From positions 46,678 through 110,677 of IMG/VR virus record IMGVR_UViG_3300023179_000038: a stretch of DNA of 64,000 nucleotides. One strand, written 5' to 3'. Shown piece by piece: positions 34,855 through 43,720 of this stretch. Numbering within the stretch: position 1 is the first letter of the stretch; each line of letters opens with the position of its first letter. Position numbers and translations under genes: made by a program. The notes beneath the pieces are model-generated. The model was given only the letters and a program-made list of their open reading frames with translations, ran no database searches and was not told the origin of the DNA. This DNA comes from a virus.

Positions 34855-36885
34855 TTAGTATAATTTTATCTCACAAGCGTCTGTACTGCAATAGGCTTCA
34901 CCTTGTGCTTCTAGATTTTCTACTCCATCATAGATGGCAGACCAGTCAATCTTTGCAATTTTGCCTACGTAAGAATTGTACTCTTCTCTTGTAATATTGT
35001 TATATGGTTGTTGTGGAAATGTTTCATTGCCCATTGGCAAAAATGAAACAGCCTTTAATTCGCCCTCATAAAGATGAAGTGCTGGAGCCACATGTTTTTT
35101 TTCTGTTTCTTTATCAAATGATAGAGTTACAGATACTCCATTATCAGACCAGTATTTTTGAGCGGTAGCAGCCAAACCAATCTTTTCAAAAAGACTTACA
35201 TCTTTTTCAGAACGTGGATGTTCAGATGCTACTGGAAAATATACTACTGAAGTATTGGCAGACACTAAGTCTGCTTCTACTTTATACCCTGCTGCTTTGA
35301 ATAAATGAAGCATTGGATCTGTATTTCCAAACCTTATGGCACGTAGATAAAATGCCCCTCCTGGACCCCAGTGAACTCCTGGTGTTGCACCAGAAAGTAG
35401 TGAAACGGATCCTGAAGGTTTGACAGTAGTTACACGAATTGATTCACGTACACACAGCCACTCAGAGTATGAGTGATCGTATGCTTTAATTTTTTTATAC
35501 CCTTCGTCCATCCATTCACGAACTGCTGGCATGCCTTTTGTATCTGCAAAAGATGCAATACCAGTTAAAGATGTTCCAATACGACGATTACGTTGCATAA
35601 TACCATTTGTGGTTTGCCAATGTGTTGGCATCAGGGTTACAGTCTTTCCATATAAATACGCAAACTTTAGTGTACGAAGAAAATCTTCTTTATCTTCATG
35701 ACGGTTTAAGTGAACCTCTACTAACGTACATAGTTCGTATGATTCTAATGGTTGTTCTGCACATGGATTAAAGCCCATTACACGATAATCTTTTCCATCT
35801 GGTGCATCTGCAAGTCTTCCATAGTTACGAGCAACGTCAAGCCAAATAAATCCTGGCTCTCCATTATCTGCAATTAAATCAACATAGTCTTCATAGTTTG
35901 TTCCAACTTCTGCAGCAATAGAGTTATTGGACATCCAAGCCCACCCTGGATTTTTTGGATCATAAGAATTACGTTCTGGAAAAACCTCTGCATTTTTTAA
36001 ATTACTAAAATCTTTGTCATCTGCATCTCCTAAAGCAAGAGTGGCAGAACGACGAACATTTCCTGAAACTACGCAGGTACCAATAAGATTAACAATATCT
36101 ACTATTGCACGAGAGTCAAATTTGTCCCCTGCCCTAGATCCTATAATTTTTGTAATACGGTTGTGTAAGTCCATTAATGGCTCTGGACCACTGGCTACCC
36201 CACCAAAACCCTTAATAGGTGCTCCTAGAGGCCTTATAAAGTCATACGTGAACTGTTGTATAGGTTGGTTTGGACGCAGGTATGAATTAATTAATAATCT
36301 TACAGACTCAACCCAACCCTCTCTAGTATCAGGAATTTCATATATTGAGGGTGGCTCTGTTGGCGCATAGATTAACATTTCTTTCTCTTGTCCAAGGGTA
36401 TCAAACCCTACCCCTATGCCTAGCATTAATGCATCCATTACCCAGGCAAACAATGCCCCTGGATCATTACGATCAATGTCACGAGTAGAAACCATTGCAC
36501 AATTTTGTAAAGCAGCAGAGTTGCGTTTTTCCATTGTCATAGGAGTACCAAAAGCCCATAAGCCACGACCAGGGGGAGTCCATTTTAAATTAAACATTCG
36601 ATCAAATGCTTCTTGTGCAGATTTTTGTGCCTTATAGTCGTTCCAAGGTAAACGATTTTCTTTAGCATGATTTTTTTGAACAGAATACATTCCTTCAATT
36701 ACACGTTTGCAAACTTCATACCATCTTTCTTTAGTATTGTCTTCTTTCATGCGAGAATATGTTCTAATAAAAGTAATCTCTCCCAAAGAATTACTAGCAG
36801 CATCTTTAAATCCGAAGGGCGCTTCAAGTTTTTTATAACTCTCTATAAAATCTAATGATAATTTAAAAGAAAAAAAGTCTGACAT
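34855..36885 (-). CDS. nrdJ: Adenosylcobalamin-dependent (class II) ribonucleoside-triphosphate reductase
   Basis: 676 aa, the size of monomeric Lactobacillus-type enzymes. Catalytic residues visible: Cys129 in LQNCAM, thiyl Cys375 and Glu377 in NPCAEQ, Cys386 in ELCTL (11 residues apart, as in the reference enzyme), and the C-terminal redox pair CSTDAC (666, 671). Makes dNTPs for phage replication without oxygen dependence. Start set at the second ATG (36885), 8 bases after AGGAGA; the first ATG at 36891 is only 2 bases away. First gene of the cobalamin operon; extended -10 promoter upstream. Confidence 0.96.
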   Translation of the reverse strand: MSDFFSFKLSLDFIESYKKLEAPFGFKDAASNSLGEITFIRTYSRMKEDNTKERWYEVCKRVIEGMYSVQKNHAKENRLPWNDYKAQKSAQEAFDRMFNLKWTPPGRGLWAFGTPMTMEKRNSAALQNCAMVSTRDIDRNDPGALFAWVMDALMLGIGVGFDTLGQEKEMLIYAPTEPPSIYEIPDTREGWVESVRLLINSYLRPNQPIQQFTYDFIRPLGAPIKGFGGVASGPEPLMDLHNRITKIIGSRAGDKFDSRAIVDIVNLIGTCVVSGNVRRSATLALGDADDKDFSNLKNAEVFPERNSYDPKNPGWAWMSNNSIAAEVGTNYEDYVDLIADNGEPGFIWLDVARNYGRLADAPDGKDYRVMGFNPCAEQPLESYELCTLVEVHLNRHEDKEDFLRTLKFAYLYGKTVTLMPTHWQTTNGIMQRNRRIGTSLTGIASFADTKGMPAVREWMDEGYKKIKAYDHSYSEWLCVRESIRVTTVKPSGSVSLLSGATPGVHWGPGGAFYLRAIRFGNTDPMLHLFKAAGYKVEADLVSANTSVVYFPVASEHPRSEKDVSLFEKIGLAATAQKYWSDNGVSVTLSFDKETEKKHVAPALHLYEGELKAVSFLPMGNETFPQQPYNNITREEYNSYVGKIAKIDWSAIYDGVENLEAQGEAYCSTDACEIKLY

Positions 36886-36916
36886 ATGCATAATCTCCTA
36901 TTGTTTTGAATAACTA

Positions 36917-36925
36917 ATTATAGCA
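36917..36925 (-). promoter_or_regulatory. Extended -10 promoter TGC-TATAAT before reductase
   Basis: Minus-strand TGCTATAAT, consensus extended -10, 32 bases upstream of the start codon. No recognisable -35, cobalamin riboswitch or NrdR box in the 85-base gap. Confidence 0.55.
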
Positions 36926-36933
36926 GAGTTTTC

Positions 36934-36972
36934 AAAAAAGAAAAACTCTACCTAAAGTTATAGTATAGAGTT
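36934..36972 (-). terminator. Possible AT-rich intrinsic terminator with overlapping alternative hairpin
   Basis: Stem AACTCTA / TAGAGTT (arms 36966-36972 and 36944-36950) followed on the minus strand by TTTCTTTTTT. The AGAGTTTT arm can also pair with AAAACTCT just downstream, an alternative fold that ends at the promoter. The stem overlaps the stop codon of the upstream gene. Confidence 0.45.
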
Positions 36973-37462
36973 ATTTAGATTCTAAAACAATCTGTCTTAA
37001 TTTTGATATTAGGGCTTCAATATTATTAATATGAAGTTTATAAAATTCATATTTTGTGTTTTGAACTTGGTCCAACTCATTTGCATATAAAATTTCTAGT
37101 AAAGATAATTGTTTTTGTGGATCTAAATTCATGGAGTTTTTTAAAATAATTTCATTTCGATCTTTTAATGAAAAATAATATACAAGTTCTTCTGCATCTT
37201 TACCTATATAAAGAATCACATCTTCTTTGTTAATTTTATCCTTTAAATTAAATTTTTCAGTACCATAGCAAGAATGATAAAGTCCAGCCAGACATGTTTT
37301 CTCTGAAGCACCCATACTTTTTAATAAAAAGAAAACATTGTATAGGTGTGCAAAAAGAGAACCCCTTAAGTGAGGAATATGTTTTATTTTATCAAAAAGG
37401 TATTTAACTGCTAATACTTCTTTTTCTGTAAATTTAATTTCTTTTTCTGTAAAGTTAATCAT
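36971..37462 (-). CDS. HD-like DUF6817-type protein (inferred)
   Basis: 163 aa, all-helical. The block HLYNVFFLLKSMGASEKTCL-AGLYHSCYGTE matches my recollection of DUF6817-type proteins, with a conserved-looking His, then LFHS-YGT. A phosphohydrolase or binding role is possible; no metal-site set is complete. Start at ATG 37462; a TTG in frame at 37477 is less likely. Directly upstream of the reductase operon. Confidence 0.6.
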   Translation of the reverse strand: MINFTEKEIKFTEKEVLAVKYLFDKIKHIPHLRGSLFAHLYNVFFLLKSMGASEKTCLAGLYHSCYGTEKFNLKDKINKEDVILYIGKDAEELVYYFSLKDRNEIILKNSMNLDPQKQLSLLEILYANELDQVQNTKYEFYKLHINNIEALISKLRQIVLESK

Positions 37463-37480
37463 TATTAATTTATCCAAAAA

Positions 37481-38227
37481 TTATCTATAAGATTTTTTGT
37501 GCCAAAAAAATCTTTTATACCCAGAGTTAAATACACTTCTTATATTTGCTGTTATATTTTTAACTTGAGAAACTTTTTCTTGTGTTTCTATATATTCTGA
37601 TTCGTATTCTTCTCTCTTAAATGGGATTATTTGCAATAAAGGTGTTCCTTTTGAAACAACGCCTTTAAAATTCTTTTTTACTAAAAAAGACATTAAACCA
37701 TTAGATGGATAGGTATCAGTATCAATTATTGCAGATATTGTAAATAATGGAGAAACTTCTTGATGTTGTGGTTGTATAAAGAGTGTGCTATATCCAGGAT
37801 CGGTTTCAACAGCCCAAATAACATTTACTCTAAATAAATACTCAATGTATTGGTCTTTGTCAAATGGATATCCAGTAACTTGTTTAATATCATGATTTCC
37901 AATTAAAGCCTTGTTTCCAAGACTAACAAACGTTTTCATTACTTCGGGAATATCAAAGTGTGGATTATCTCCAGTTGTATCTATATATATATCAAACGGT
38001 GCCTTTATTATATACCCACTTGAAAGCATATCTAAAAATGCAATACATCTTTTAACAGTTATTTGCTGATGACCATTTACTGGTGTTGTATCGTTATTAT
38101 AAAAACTTTCAAGTTTTTTATACCAAATTGGTATATTTTTTGAAGCAGGTTCTGGAGCAGGAAAAACATTTTTTATTTTTGGAAAAGTGTTAATAAACCT
38201 AACTACTGAAGGCCTGTTTTTTTTCAT
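37481..38227 (-). CDS. DUF6065-like protein
   Basis: 248 aa. Pattern IPIWYKKLE, TVKRCIAFLDMLSSGYII, DPGYSTLFIQP, ISAIIDTDTYP and KGTPLLQIIPFKRE matches a family seen in phages and bacteria, probably a cupin-like beta fold of unknown function. The start lies 6 bases after TGA-TATACT (38234-38239), so it may be leaderless. Confidence 0.6.
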   Translation of the reverse strand: MKKNRPSVVRFINTFPKIKNVFPAPEPASKNIPIWYKKLESFYNNDTTPVNGHQQITVKRCIAFLDMLSSGYIIKAPFDIYIDTTGDNPHFDIPEVMKTFVSLGNKALIGNHDIKQVTGYPFDKDQYIEYLFRVNVIWAVETDPGYSTLFIQPQHQEVSPLFTISAIIDTDTYPSNGLMSFLVKKNFKGVVSKGTPLLQIIPFKREEYESEYIETQEKVSQVKNITANIRSVFNSGYKRFFWHKKSYR

Positions 38228-38233
38228 ATTAAC

Positions 38234-38242
38234 AGTATATCA
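38234..38242 (-). promoter_or_regulatory. Extended -10 promoter TGA-TATACT, leaderless
   Basis: TATACT ends 6 bases before the ATG at 38227. No Shine-Dalgarno. Confidence 0.45.
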
Positions 38243-38271
38243 CAATAACTAAATTGGATAAATATGTTATA

Positions 38272-39441
38272 TTAAGCAGGAGTACTTGGAGTAAAGTCTT
38301 TTACAAGCATTTTCTTAGTAAAGAAGTTATCATATGGCTCGCAGTTTATAGCAACTTTTTGCATATATAATTCTACAGCCTCAACAAGTTCAATATCAAC
38401 AAATGCATTGTCTTCAAATGAATATCTTTGATATGTTGTATCTATTTGTGATGATTGAATAAACTTTACAACGCCATCTTTTTTAGTTAAAATCCAGTGT
38501 GTATTAGAAAACATATCTCCATCAATGTATACGAAGTCTGTTTCTGTTTGAATACCAATCCATGTAATTGTAGTTTCAACAACATTTAAATCTGATACAT
38601 TTACGTTTGAAGGAAGTGTCCAATTTTGCCAATATGCTGCAGAGTTATCATTAGACTCATCTCCAAGATCTAAGGCTAAAAGTTTATCTCCAACTTGAAG
38701 TTGACCAGCAGGCTTTGTTGCTTGTGGTTCACCTGCAACTGTTGATAAAAGAACTTCTGTATTTATGTTTAGTGACCAGTCAAAGCCAAATGCACCAAAA
38801 GCACCAAATGCACCAAAAGCACCGAAAGGTGCAAAGGAAAATGTTGTAGTTACGTTGTTTGAGTTTGAAGATGTTCCAGAGTTTCCATTGGCATTAGTTG
38901 CACGAACGTTATATGACTGTGCAGTTCCTTGCTCTTGTCCAACGTCAACAGATGTTGATGATGTATTTCCAGATTTACCATCTGTTGATTGCCAGAAATA
39001 ATTAGTTATTGCGCTACCACCGTTATTTGGCGCTGACCAAGAAATTCTGTCAACTCCAGCAGATGGTGATGATGCTGAAGGCGCTGAAGGTGTTTGTGGT
39101 ACGGTTGTTGCAGTAATGCTATTAGACGCAGCAGATGCTGGAGAGTTTCCAACTGCATTTGTTGCTACAACTGTAAATGTGTATGCTGTGCCTGATTGTA
39201 GACCAGTTACAGATATAGGAGATGATGCTCCTGAAGCAGTATATGATCCTGGAGAGGATGTTACTGTATAAGATGTAGCAGCAGGGCCTGATGAATCATG
39301 TGTAAAGGTTACATCTGCTCGTCCATTATTAAATGCACGTCCCGATCCAACATTTGTTGCTGATACTGAAGTTGGTGCCTTTGGCTCCAAAAAGTCATTT
39401 GATGCTTGGGACTTTTTACCTGATTTTTTACCTGCTGCCAT
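38272..39441 (-). CDS. Virion protein with FN3 repeats, GAF-repeat hinge and Hint-like C-terminus
   Basis: 389 aa. Residues about 20-115 and 118-205 are two FN3 domains (TSYTVTSSPGSY...LQSGTAYTFTVVATN and the second copy). A short FGAFGAFGAFGAFG hinge follows at about 212-226. Residues about 230-385 resemble a Hint (hedgehog/intein) domain: SLNINTEVLLS in place of CLxxxTxV, LQVGDKLLALD, SNTHWIL and CEPYDNFF. Ser replaces the usual Cys and the terminal HN is missing, so self-cleavage is doubtful. Ribosome site AAGGAGA. Confidence 0.75.
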   Translation of the reverse strand: MAAGKKSGKKSQASNDFLEPKAPTSVSATNVGSGRAFNNGRADVTFTHDSSGPAATSYTVTSSPGSYTASGASSPISVTGLQSGTAYTFTVVATNAVGNSPASAASNSITATTVPQTPSAPSASSPSAGVDRISWSAPNNGGSAITNYFWQSTDGKSGNTSSTSVDVGQEQGTAQSYNVRATNANGNSGTSSNSNNVTTTFSFAPFGAFGAFGAFGAFGFDWSLNINTEVLLSTVAGEPQATKPAGQLQVGDKLLALDLGDESNDNSAAYWQNWTLPSNVNVSDLNVVETTITWIGIQTETDFVYIDGDMFSNTHWILTKKDGVVKFIQSSQIDTTYQRYSFEDNAFVDIELVEAVELYMQKVAINCEPYDNFFTKKMLVKDFTPSTPA

Positions 39442-39473
39442 TTTGAATCTCCTTTTTCCTACTTAGTTTTTTA

Positions 39474-40823
39474 TTAAGCCATTAAGTCGCCGTATACAAC
39501 CCATGTGTTTTCTGCTCTCTTGAAAAGAGTTGCAGATGACCATTGAGTGCGTAACTTTAAGCCTGGTGTAGCATTAACTGTAACTCCAGCAGATGCTGCA
39601 ATTGTAACCTGTCCAGTTGAAGTTTGAAGAATATCAATAGATGTTCCTACTGGATATGCTACTGCAGAGTTTGCAGGAATTGTAATTGTAGTTGCAGATG
39701 ATGAAGCAACTTCAATCAAAGAATCTCTTTCAGTAAGTGATGAAAGTGTATATGAAGCAGATTTTTGAATAATTGGTGTTCTAGATGGTACACCTTCTTT
39801 AGATTGAGTTCCATCTGTAAAGGCTACTCCAGATGCTGCAACTGTTACAAGACCTGTAAATGTTGGAGTATTGATTGGTGCTTTTGCAGCAAGTCCATTA
39901 GTAACTGTTGTTGCAAAGTTTGCATCGTCACCAAGTGCTGCTGCAAGTTCATCAAGAGTATTAAGTGCTGCTGGGGCAGATGCGATTACTGCATTTACCT
40001 GAGATGTTGCATCTGCAATAGCCTCTGACTTAGCAGTTGCGATTGCTGCAGCCTGTGCTGTAGATACTGGCTTGTTTGCATCTGATGTATTGTCAACATT
40101 TCCAAGTCCTACTGAAGACTTTGTAAGTGCTGCTACTGCAGTTGCAATCTTTGAGTCTGCTGCTGTTCCTGCTGCTGTAACTGCATCTGTTTCTGCTGTA
40201 TCTACATAAGACATTGTTGCAAGAAGCGATGTATTTGCAATTCCATGAACATTTGTTGTTTGTGAATTGTGTGTTGAAATCTTTGTATCTGCTGCTGTTC
40301 CTGCTGCTGTAATTGCTGCTGTTTCAGCATCTGAAGCCTTTCCATCAGTATAAACTTTTGTTGCAAGAAGTGCTGTGTCGGCAATTCCATGAACATTTAT
40401 TGTTGCTGCTGTGTGGTCAGATAATTGAGTTAAACTAGCCTTTTGTGATAGGGCAACCAGCATGGTTGATGCAAATGTTGCGTCATCTTCAATTGCTGCT
40501 GCTAACTCATTAAGTGTATCTAATGCTCCTGGAGCACCATCAATTAGGTTTCCTAATTGTGATAAAGGAACTCTTCCTTGTGCGTCAAGTGATGCTACAC
40601 CGTTTACTTGTCCCTTTGTGTCTACTGGAACATAGTCATCTAGGGATCCGCCAAGATCTTCTAAATTTTTAAAATATGATAAATCTTCCCAATGGTTAAT
40701 TCCATCACCAATTTTAAATTGTCCAGTATCAGATTCAAATCCGATTTCTCCTGCTGCCAAAATTGGGTCTGCTGCAGTCCATTGTGCTGCGGTTCCTCTG
40801 CGCTGTTGCATTCTTGTTGCCAT
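39474..40823 (-). CDS. Tail fibre with trimeric coiled-coil shaft
   Basis: 449 aa. N-terminus MATRMQQRRGTAAQW, then GEIGFESDTGQFKIGDG, the common phage fibre/hyaluronidase-type base motif. Middle: Ala/Asp/Thr repeats (DAETAAITAAGTAADTKIS and relatives) that predict a trimeric coiled coil. C-terminal 95 residues are a beta cap (SLIEVASSSATTITIPANSA...WVVYGDL) shared with the protein at 50567-51196. Likely receptor-binding fibre. Confidence 0.85.
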   Translation of the reverse strand: MATRMQQRRGTAAQWTAADPILAAGEIGFESDTGQFKIGDGINHWEDLSYFKNLEDLGGSLDDYVPVDTKGQVNGVASLDAQGRVPLSQLGNLIDGAPGALDTLNELAAAIEDDATFASTMLVALSQKASLTQLSDHTAATINVHGIADTALLATKVYTDGKASDAETAAITAAGTAADTKISTHNSQTTNVHGIANTSLLATMSYVDTAETDAVTAAGTAADSKIATAVAALTKSSVGLGNVDNTSDANKPVSTAQAAAIATAKSEAIADATSQVNAVIASAPAALNTLDELAAALGDDANFATTVTNGLAAKAPINTPTFTGLVTVAASGVAFTDGTQSKEGVPSRTPIIQKSASYTLSSLTERDSLIEVASSSATTITIPANSAVAYPVGTSIDILQTSTGQVTIAASAGVTVNATPGLKLRTQWSSATLFKRAENTWVVYGDLMA

Positions 40824-40872
40824 GTTTTATATCTCCTTGTGGGTTCTTCCCGTTATATTATAACATCAATTT

Positions 40873-41334
40873 TTAATTGAAGTTATCGATTGCAAATCCA
40901 CCATCCCATGTTATTGTCCATGCATTAGTGTTGTAACTTCCAGCATCAACTGGTGTAGAACTTGCGTCATTATAGTAGCCAGCATCTTGATATTGACTTA
41001 CTATAAAACCAGTTCCATCAATTGCAGTATCATGAATGTGCTGTGGTAAATCAATTGTGTCATTCATTGTTGCAAGAGTAACCCATTGATTGTCAGCAAA
41101 AAACGAAATTCTTCCAGTTAACGAATCAAGATATAATTGTCCACTTACTGCAGATTCTGGTGCGCTTTCATATGAAGAAATTGCAAAATTGGCTAAAGAA
41201 TCATCTACGTATAATTTAGTAGCAGCGTGTGTGTCAATTGTTGGAGATCCAACAACTACCGCACCTCCAAAACTACCAGTTCCATTAACCTGTAGTCCAT
41301 TTTTTACTCTAAAGTCTTTGTTGACTGTAGCCAT
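40873..41334 (-). CDS. Tail fibre protein
   Basis: 153 aa. Begins MATVNKDFRVKNGLQVNG, the same base motif as the 549-aa fibre gene upstream, then a GQLYLDSLTGRISFFADNQW segment. Apparently a short fibre or fibre partner that pairs with a downstream or upstream fibre. Ribosome site GGAGA. Confidence 0.75.
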   Translation of the reverse strand: MATVNKDFRVKNGLQVNGTGSFGGAVVVGSPTIDTHAATKLYVDDSLANFAISSYESAPESAVSGQLYLDSLTGRISFFADNQWVTLATMNDTIDLPQHIHDTAIDGTGFIVSQYQDAGYYNDASSTPVDAGSYNTNAWTITWDGGFAIDNFN

Positions 41335-41352
41335 TTAACATCTTCTCCTTTA

Positions 41353-43002
41353 TTAGTCACCGTATGCAAGCAACATGCCAGATACGATAACCTCTGTTGA
41401 ATTATTTTGTGCATTTACCTTTAATGAGTACGATCCATTTGAAAATTCTGCGGTAACATCCCCAAGAATTCCATTTGTATGTACTATTGCATATTCTGTA
41501 ATTGCTACATTACCAGCGTCATCCTTAGTTACTAGAACTTCGGAAACTTGTGAGTGCTGTCCTTCACGAACTCTCACAAGAAACTTTGCTGCAGGGAATG
41601 AATTTCCATTCCAAGTATAAACAGTTGATACACCTGAGTTTGCAATAAATGTGTATGTACCAACTTGCTTTGTTGCCCAGGTAAAATTTATCTCCTGATA
41701 TGTTGGAGAAGCATTTGCGTTACCTGCTGCAATTGCGTCATTGATATTTCCACCTACAGCATCAATTGCTCTTTGATTTGTAAAGTATAAATTTGATCCT
41801 TCAGAAATATCATCTGTATCAAGTGCCTCAATTGTTGAATTAACACCAGATATGGCATTAGCAATATCTGTTGCTACTGCATCTTGTGCACGTTGATCTG
41901 TAAAGTATTTGTTTAAACCTTCTGCAACATCATCTGTATCAAGATCATCAATACGAGTGTTTGTTGCTGAATCAAGACCGTCTGCATAAGACTGTGCTGC
42001 TGCTTGTGCTGCCGAAGCAGAGCCTGCTGCATCGTAATTTACAGCAAGACCGTCAGCGTAATCTTCTGCTGCTGTCTGAGCATTATTTGCTGCAGTTGTA
42101 GCGAATGATTCTGCGTTAGACTGTGCTGTATTTGCATAGCCTTGTGCTGCTGTATCAAGATCAGAAATTTCTGAATCTACATAAGATGTATCAGCCTTTG
42201 TTGCAACCAAGTTAGCAACATCTGTTGCATAGTTTGGATTGTCAGCAATTGCTGCTGCTAACTCATTTAATGTATTAAGAAGATCAGGAGCAGAATCTAC
42301 AAGACCTGCAACTGCGCCATCTGTGTATGTGTTAGAAGAGGCAATGGCTGCTGCTTGTGCAGCGTTAGCCTTTGTAGTGGCATCTGCTGATGCAGTTGCC
42401 TCTGCTGCTGCTTGTGCAGCGTTAGCCTTTGTAGTAGCATCTGCTGATGCAGTTGCCTCTGCTGCTGCTTGTGCAGCGTTAGCCTTTGTAGTGGCATCTG
42501 CTGATGCAGTTGCCTCTGCTGCTGCTTGTGCAGCGTTAGCCTTTGTAGTAGCATCTGTTGCTGCATCTGAAATTGCTTCTGCCTTAGCGGTAGCAACTTC
42601 TGCATCTGTAGCAAAATCTGCATCAAGACTTGTTGAAATTTGTACATTTTGTGTACCATCAAAAGATACAGAACCTGTTATATCTCCTGTTAATTCAATT
42701 GTACGAGCAGTTTGAAGTGCTGTTGCGGTATCTGCATTACCAGTTAAATCACCAGTTACATCACCAGTTACATTTCCACTTAAATTAGCAGTAATGGTTC
42801 CAGCAGAAAAGTTTCCATCTGCATTACGTTTTACAATTGTGCTTGGTGTATTTTGATCTGTTGCTGTTCCACCAATAAGACTTACAATGTAGTCTTGGTC
42901 TGCTTGTTTCTTTGTAAGAATGTCATTACCAGCGACGGTTGCTTCTGCACCTTCAACGATAAGACCTTGCTTTATTTTAAAGTTTTTGGTTATTGTTGCC
43001 AT
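41353..43002 (-). CDS. Long tail fibre with 19-residue repeats
   Basis: 549 aa. Start at ATG 43002 with AAGGAGA upstream; the frame extends back to 43044 but that would overlap the previous gene. N-terminal base MATITKNFKIKQGLIVEG. Residues about 150-215 hold tandem 19-residue repeats (ATTKANAAQAAAEATASAD), then coiled-coil segments and two copies of an ALDTDDISEGSNLYFT-type block (LDTDDVAEGLNKYFT), and a C-terminal beta domain. Receptor-binding shaft and tip. Confidence 0.85.
   Translation of the reverse strand: MATITKNFKIKQGLIVEGAEATVAGNDILTKKQADQDYIVSLIGGTATDQNTPSTIVKRNADGNFSAGTITANLSGNVTGDVTGDLTGNADTATALQTARTIELTGDITGSVSFDGTQNVQISTSLDADFATDAEVATAKAEAISDAATDATTKANAAQAAAEATASADATTKANAAQAAAEATASADATTKANAAQAAAEATASADATTKANAAQAAAIASSNTYTDGAVAGLVDSAPDLLNTLNELAAAIADNPNYATDVANLVATKADTSYVDSEISDLDTAAQGYANTAQSNAESFATTAANNAQTAAEDYADGLAVNYDAAGSASAAQAAAQSYADGLDSATNTRIDDLDTDDVAEGLNKYFTDQRAQDAVATDIANAISGVNSTIEALDTDDISEGSNLYFTNQRAIDAVGGNINDAIAAGNANASPTYQEINFTWATKQVGTYTFIANSGVSTVYTWNGNSFPAAKFLVRVREGQHSQVSEVLVTKDDAGNVAITEYAIVHTNGILGDVTAEFSNGSYSLKVNAQNNSTEVIVSGMLLAYGD
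42359..42550. repeat. 57-bp tandem repeat inside fibre gene
   Basis: Units begin at 42359, 42416, 42473 and 42530, period 57, nearly identical. They encode a 19-residue Ala-rich coiled-coil unit. Repeat number could vary by recombination, altering shaft length. An open frame on the opposite strand here is a by-product. Confidence 0.9.
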
Positions 43003-43018
43003 TTTTTTTATCTCCTTT

Positions 43019-43465
43019 TTATGCCTTAAGTCCAATACGTGCAAAACGTGCTGTGACTGGCGTAATTGCAGGATCTGGAGTGACTGTTAAGGTCACGGTA
43101 TTTCCAGCCCGTGAGACGCTAATGGTGCCAATATTCCCATCGTTGTCTATAGTTCCATATTCGCTGACGTTAATGTTTGATCCGTCAACTAAAATTGTTA
43201 TTTCTGTAGCATAAAACTTATTATTACCTGCCGATGTCATAGACAAAGAAACAATATATTTAATCATGCGCCAATCTGATGCATTGAAATTATCTATTAT
43301 TGTTGCGTTTTCTATTCCATTGACTGTATTTTCGTTATTGCCTGCTGTTCCAAGATCTGTTGCTTGTGAAGTAGCAGAGTCAATTAAATCTTCATAATCT
43401 TCCTGTGTAGGACGATCACCAGTTTGAAATTTTTCTTTTACTAGGGGTATTGATATTCTTGACAT
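43019..43465 (-). CDS. Virion surface protein of fibre cluster
   Basis: 148 aa. N-terminus MSRISIPLVKEKFQTGDRPTQ, a short fibre-foot motif; remainder beta-rich (YGTIDNDGNIGTISVSRAGN) similar in style to the tip of the next fibre. The stop lies inside the leader of the downstream fibre gene. Confidence 0.7.
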   Translation of the reverse strand: MSRISIPLVKEKFQTGDRPTQEDYEDLIDSATSQATDLGTAGNNENTVNGIENATIIDNFNASDWRMIKYIVSLSMTSAGNNKFYATEITILVDGSNINVSEYGTIDNDGNIGTISVSRAGNTVTLTVTPDPAITPVTARFARIGLKA

Positions 43466-43495
43466 GGTTATATTATAACCTCCATTTTTAAATTA

Positions 43496-43720
43496 TTAAA
43501 GAATATAGTTGCTAAACCCAATTATTGCTATACCAATTGGTGCAGGATTTGAACTACTATATCCTTCAATTCTAATGTTTTTAAACTTTACCCTAAAAGG
43601 CAAGGTTTCATTTATTTTAACTTCTCTAGTTTTGTTTTTTAAATTAATTATTGCATACGATTTGGAGTCAATTTTTTTAATTTTATTGGTATTGTTGTAT
43701 AACAAAGTTGCTGATGCCAT
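43496..43720 (-). CDS. Small protein of fibre cluster
   Basis: 74 aa, basic and beta-rich (KIKKIDSKSYAIINLKNKTR). TAATG overlap with the upstream VRGDT gene. Unrecognised; the context suggests a virion component. Confidence 0.6.
   Translation of the reverse strand: MASATLLYNNTNKIKKIDSKSYAIINLKNKTREVKINETLPFRVKFKNIRIEGYSSSNPAPIGIAIIGFSNYIL

Noticed and set aside
34855-36885. Intein in the reductase
   Set aside because: The catalytic blocks are contiguous with normal spacing and length.
36886-36970. Cobalamin riboswitch before the reductase
   Set aside because: The gap is only 85 bases and holds none of the conserved B12-box pattern.
42359-42550. Regular 57-base period resembling a CRISPR array
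   Set aside because: The whole unit is repeated with no unique spacers and is translated in frame.
42239-42715. 158-aa open frame on the plus strand
   Set aside because: Lies opposite the Ala-rich repeats of the fibre gene; its composition is the antisense of that repeat.
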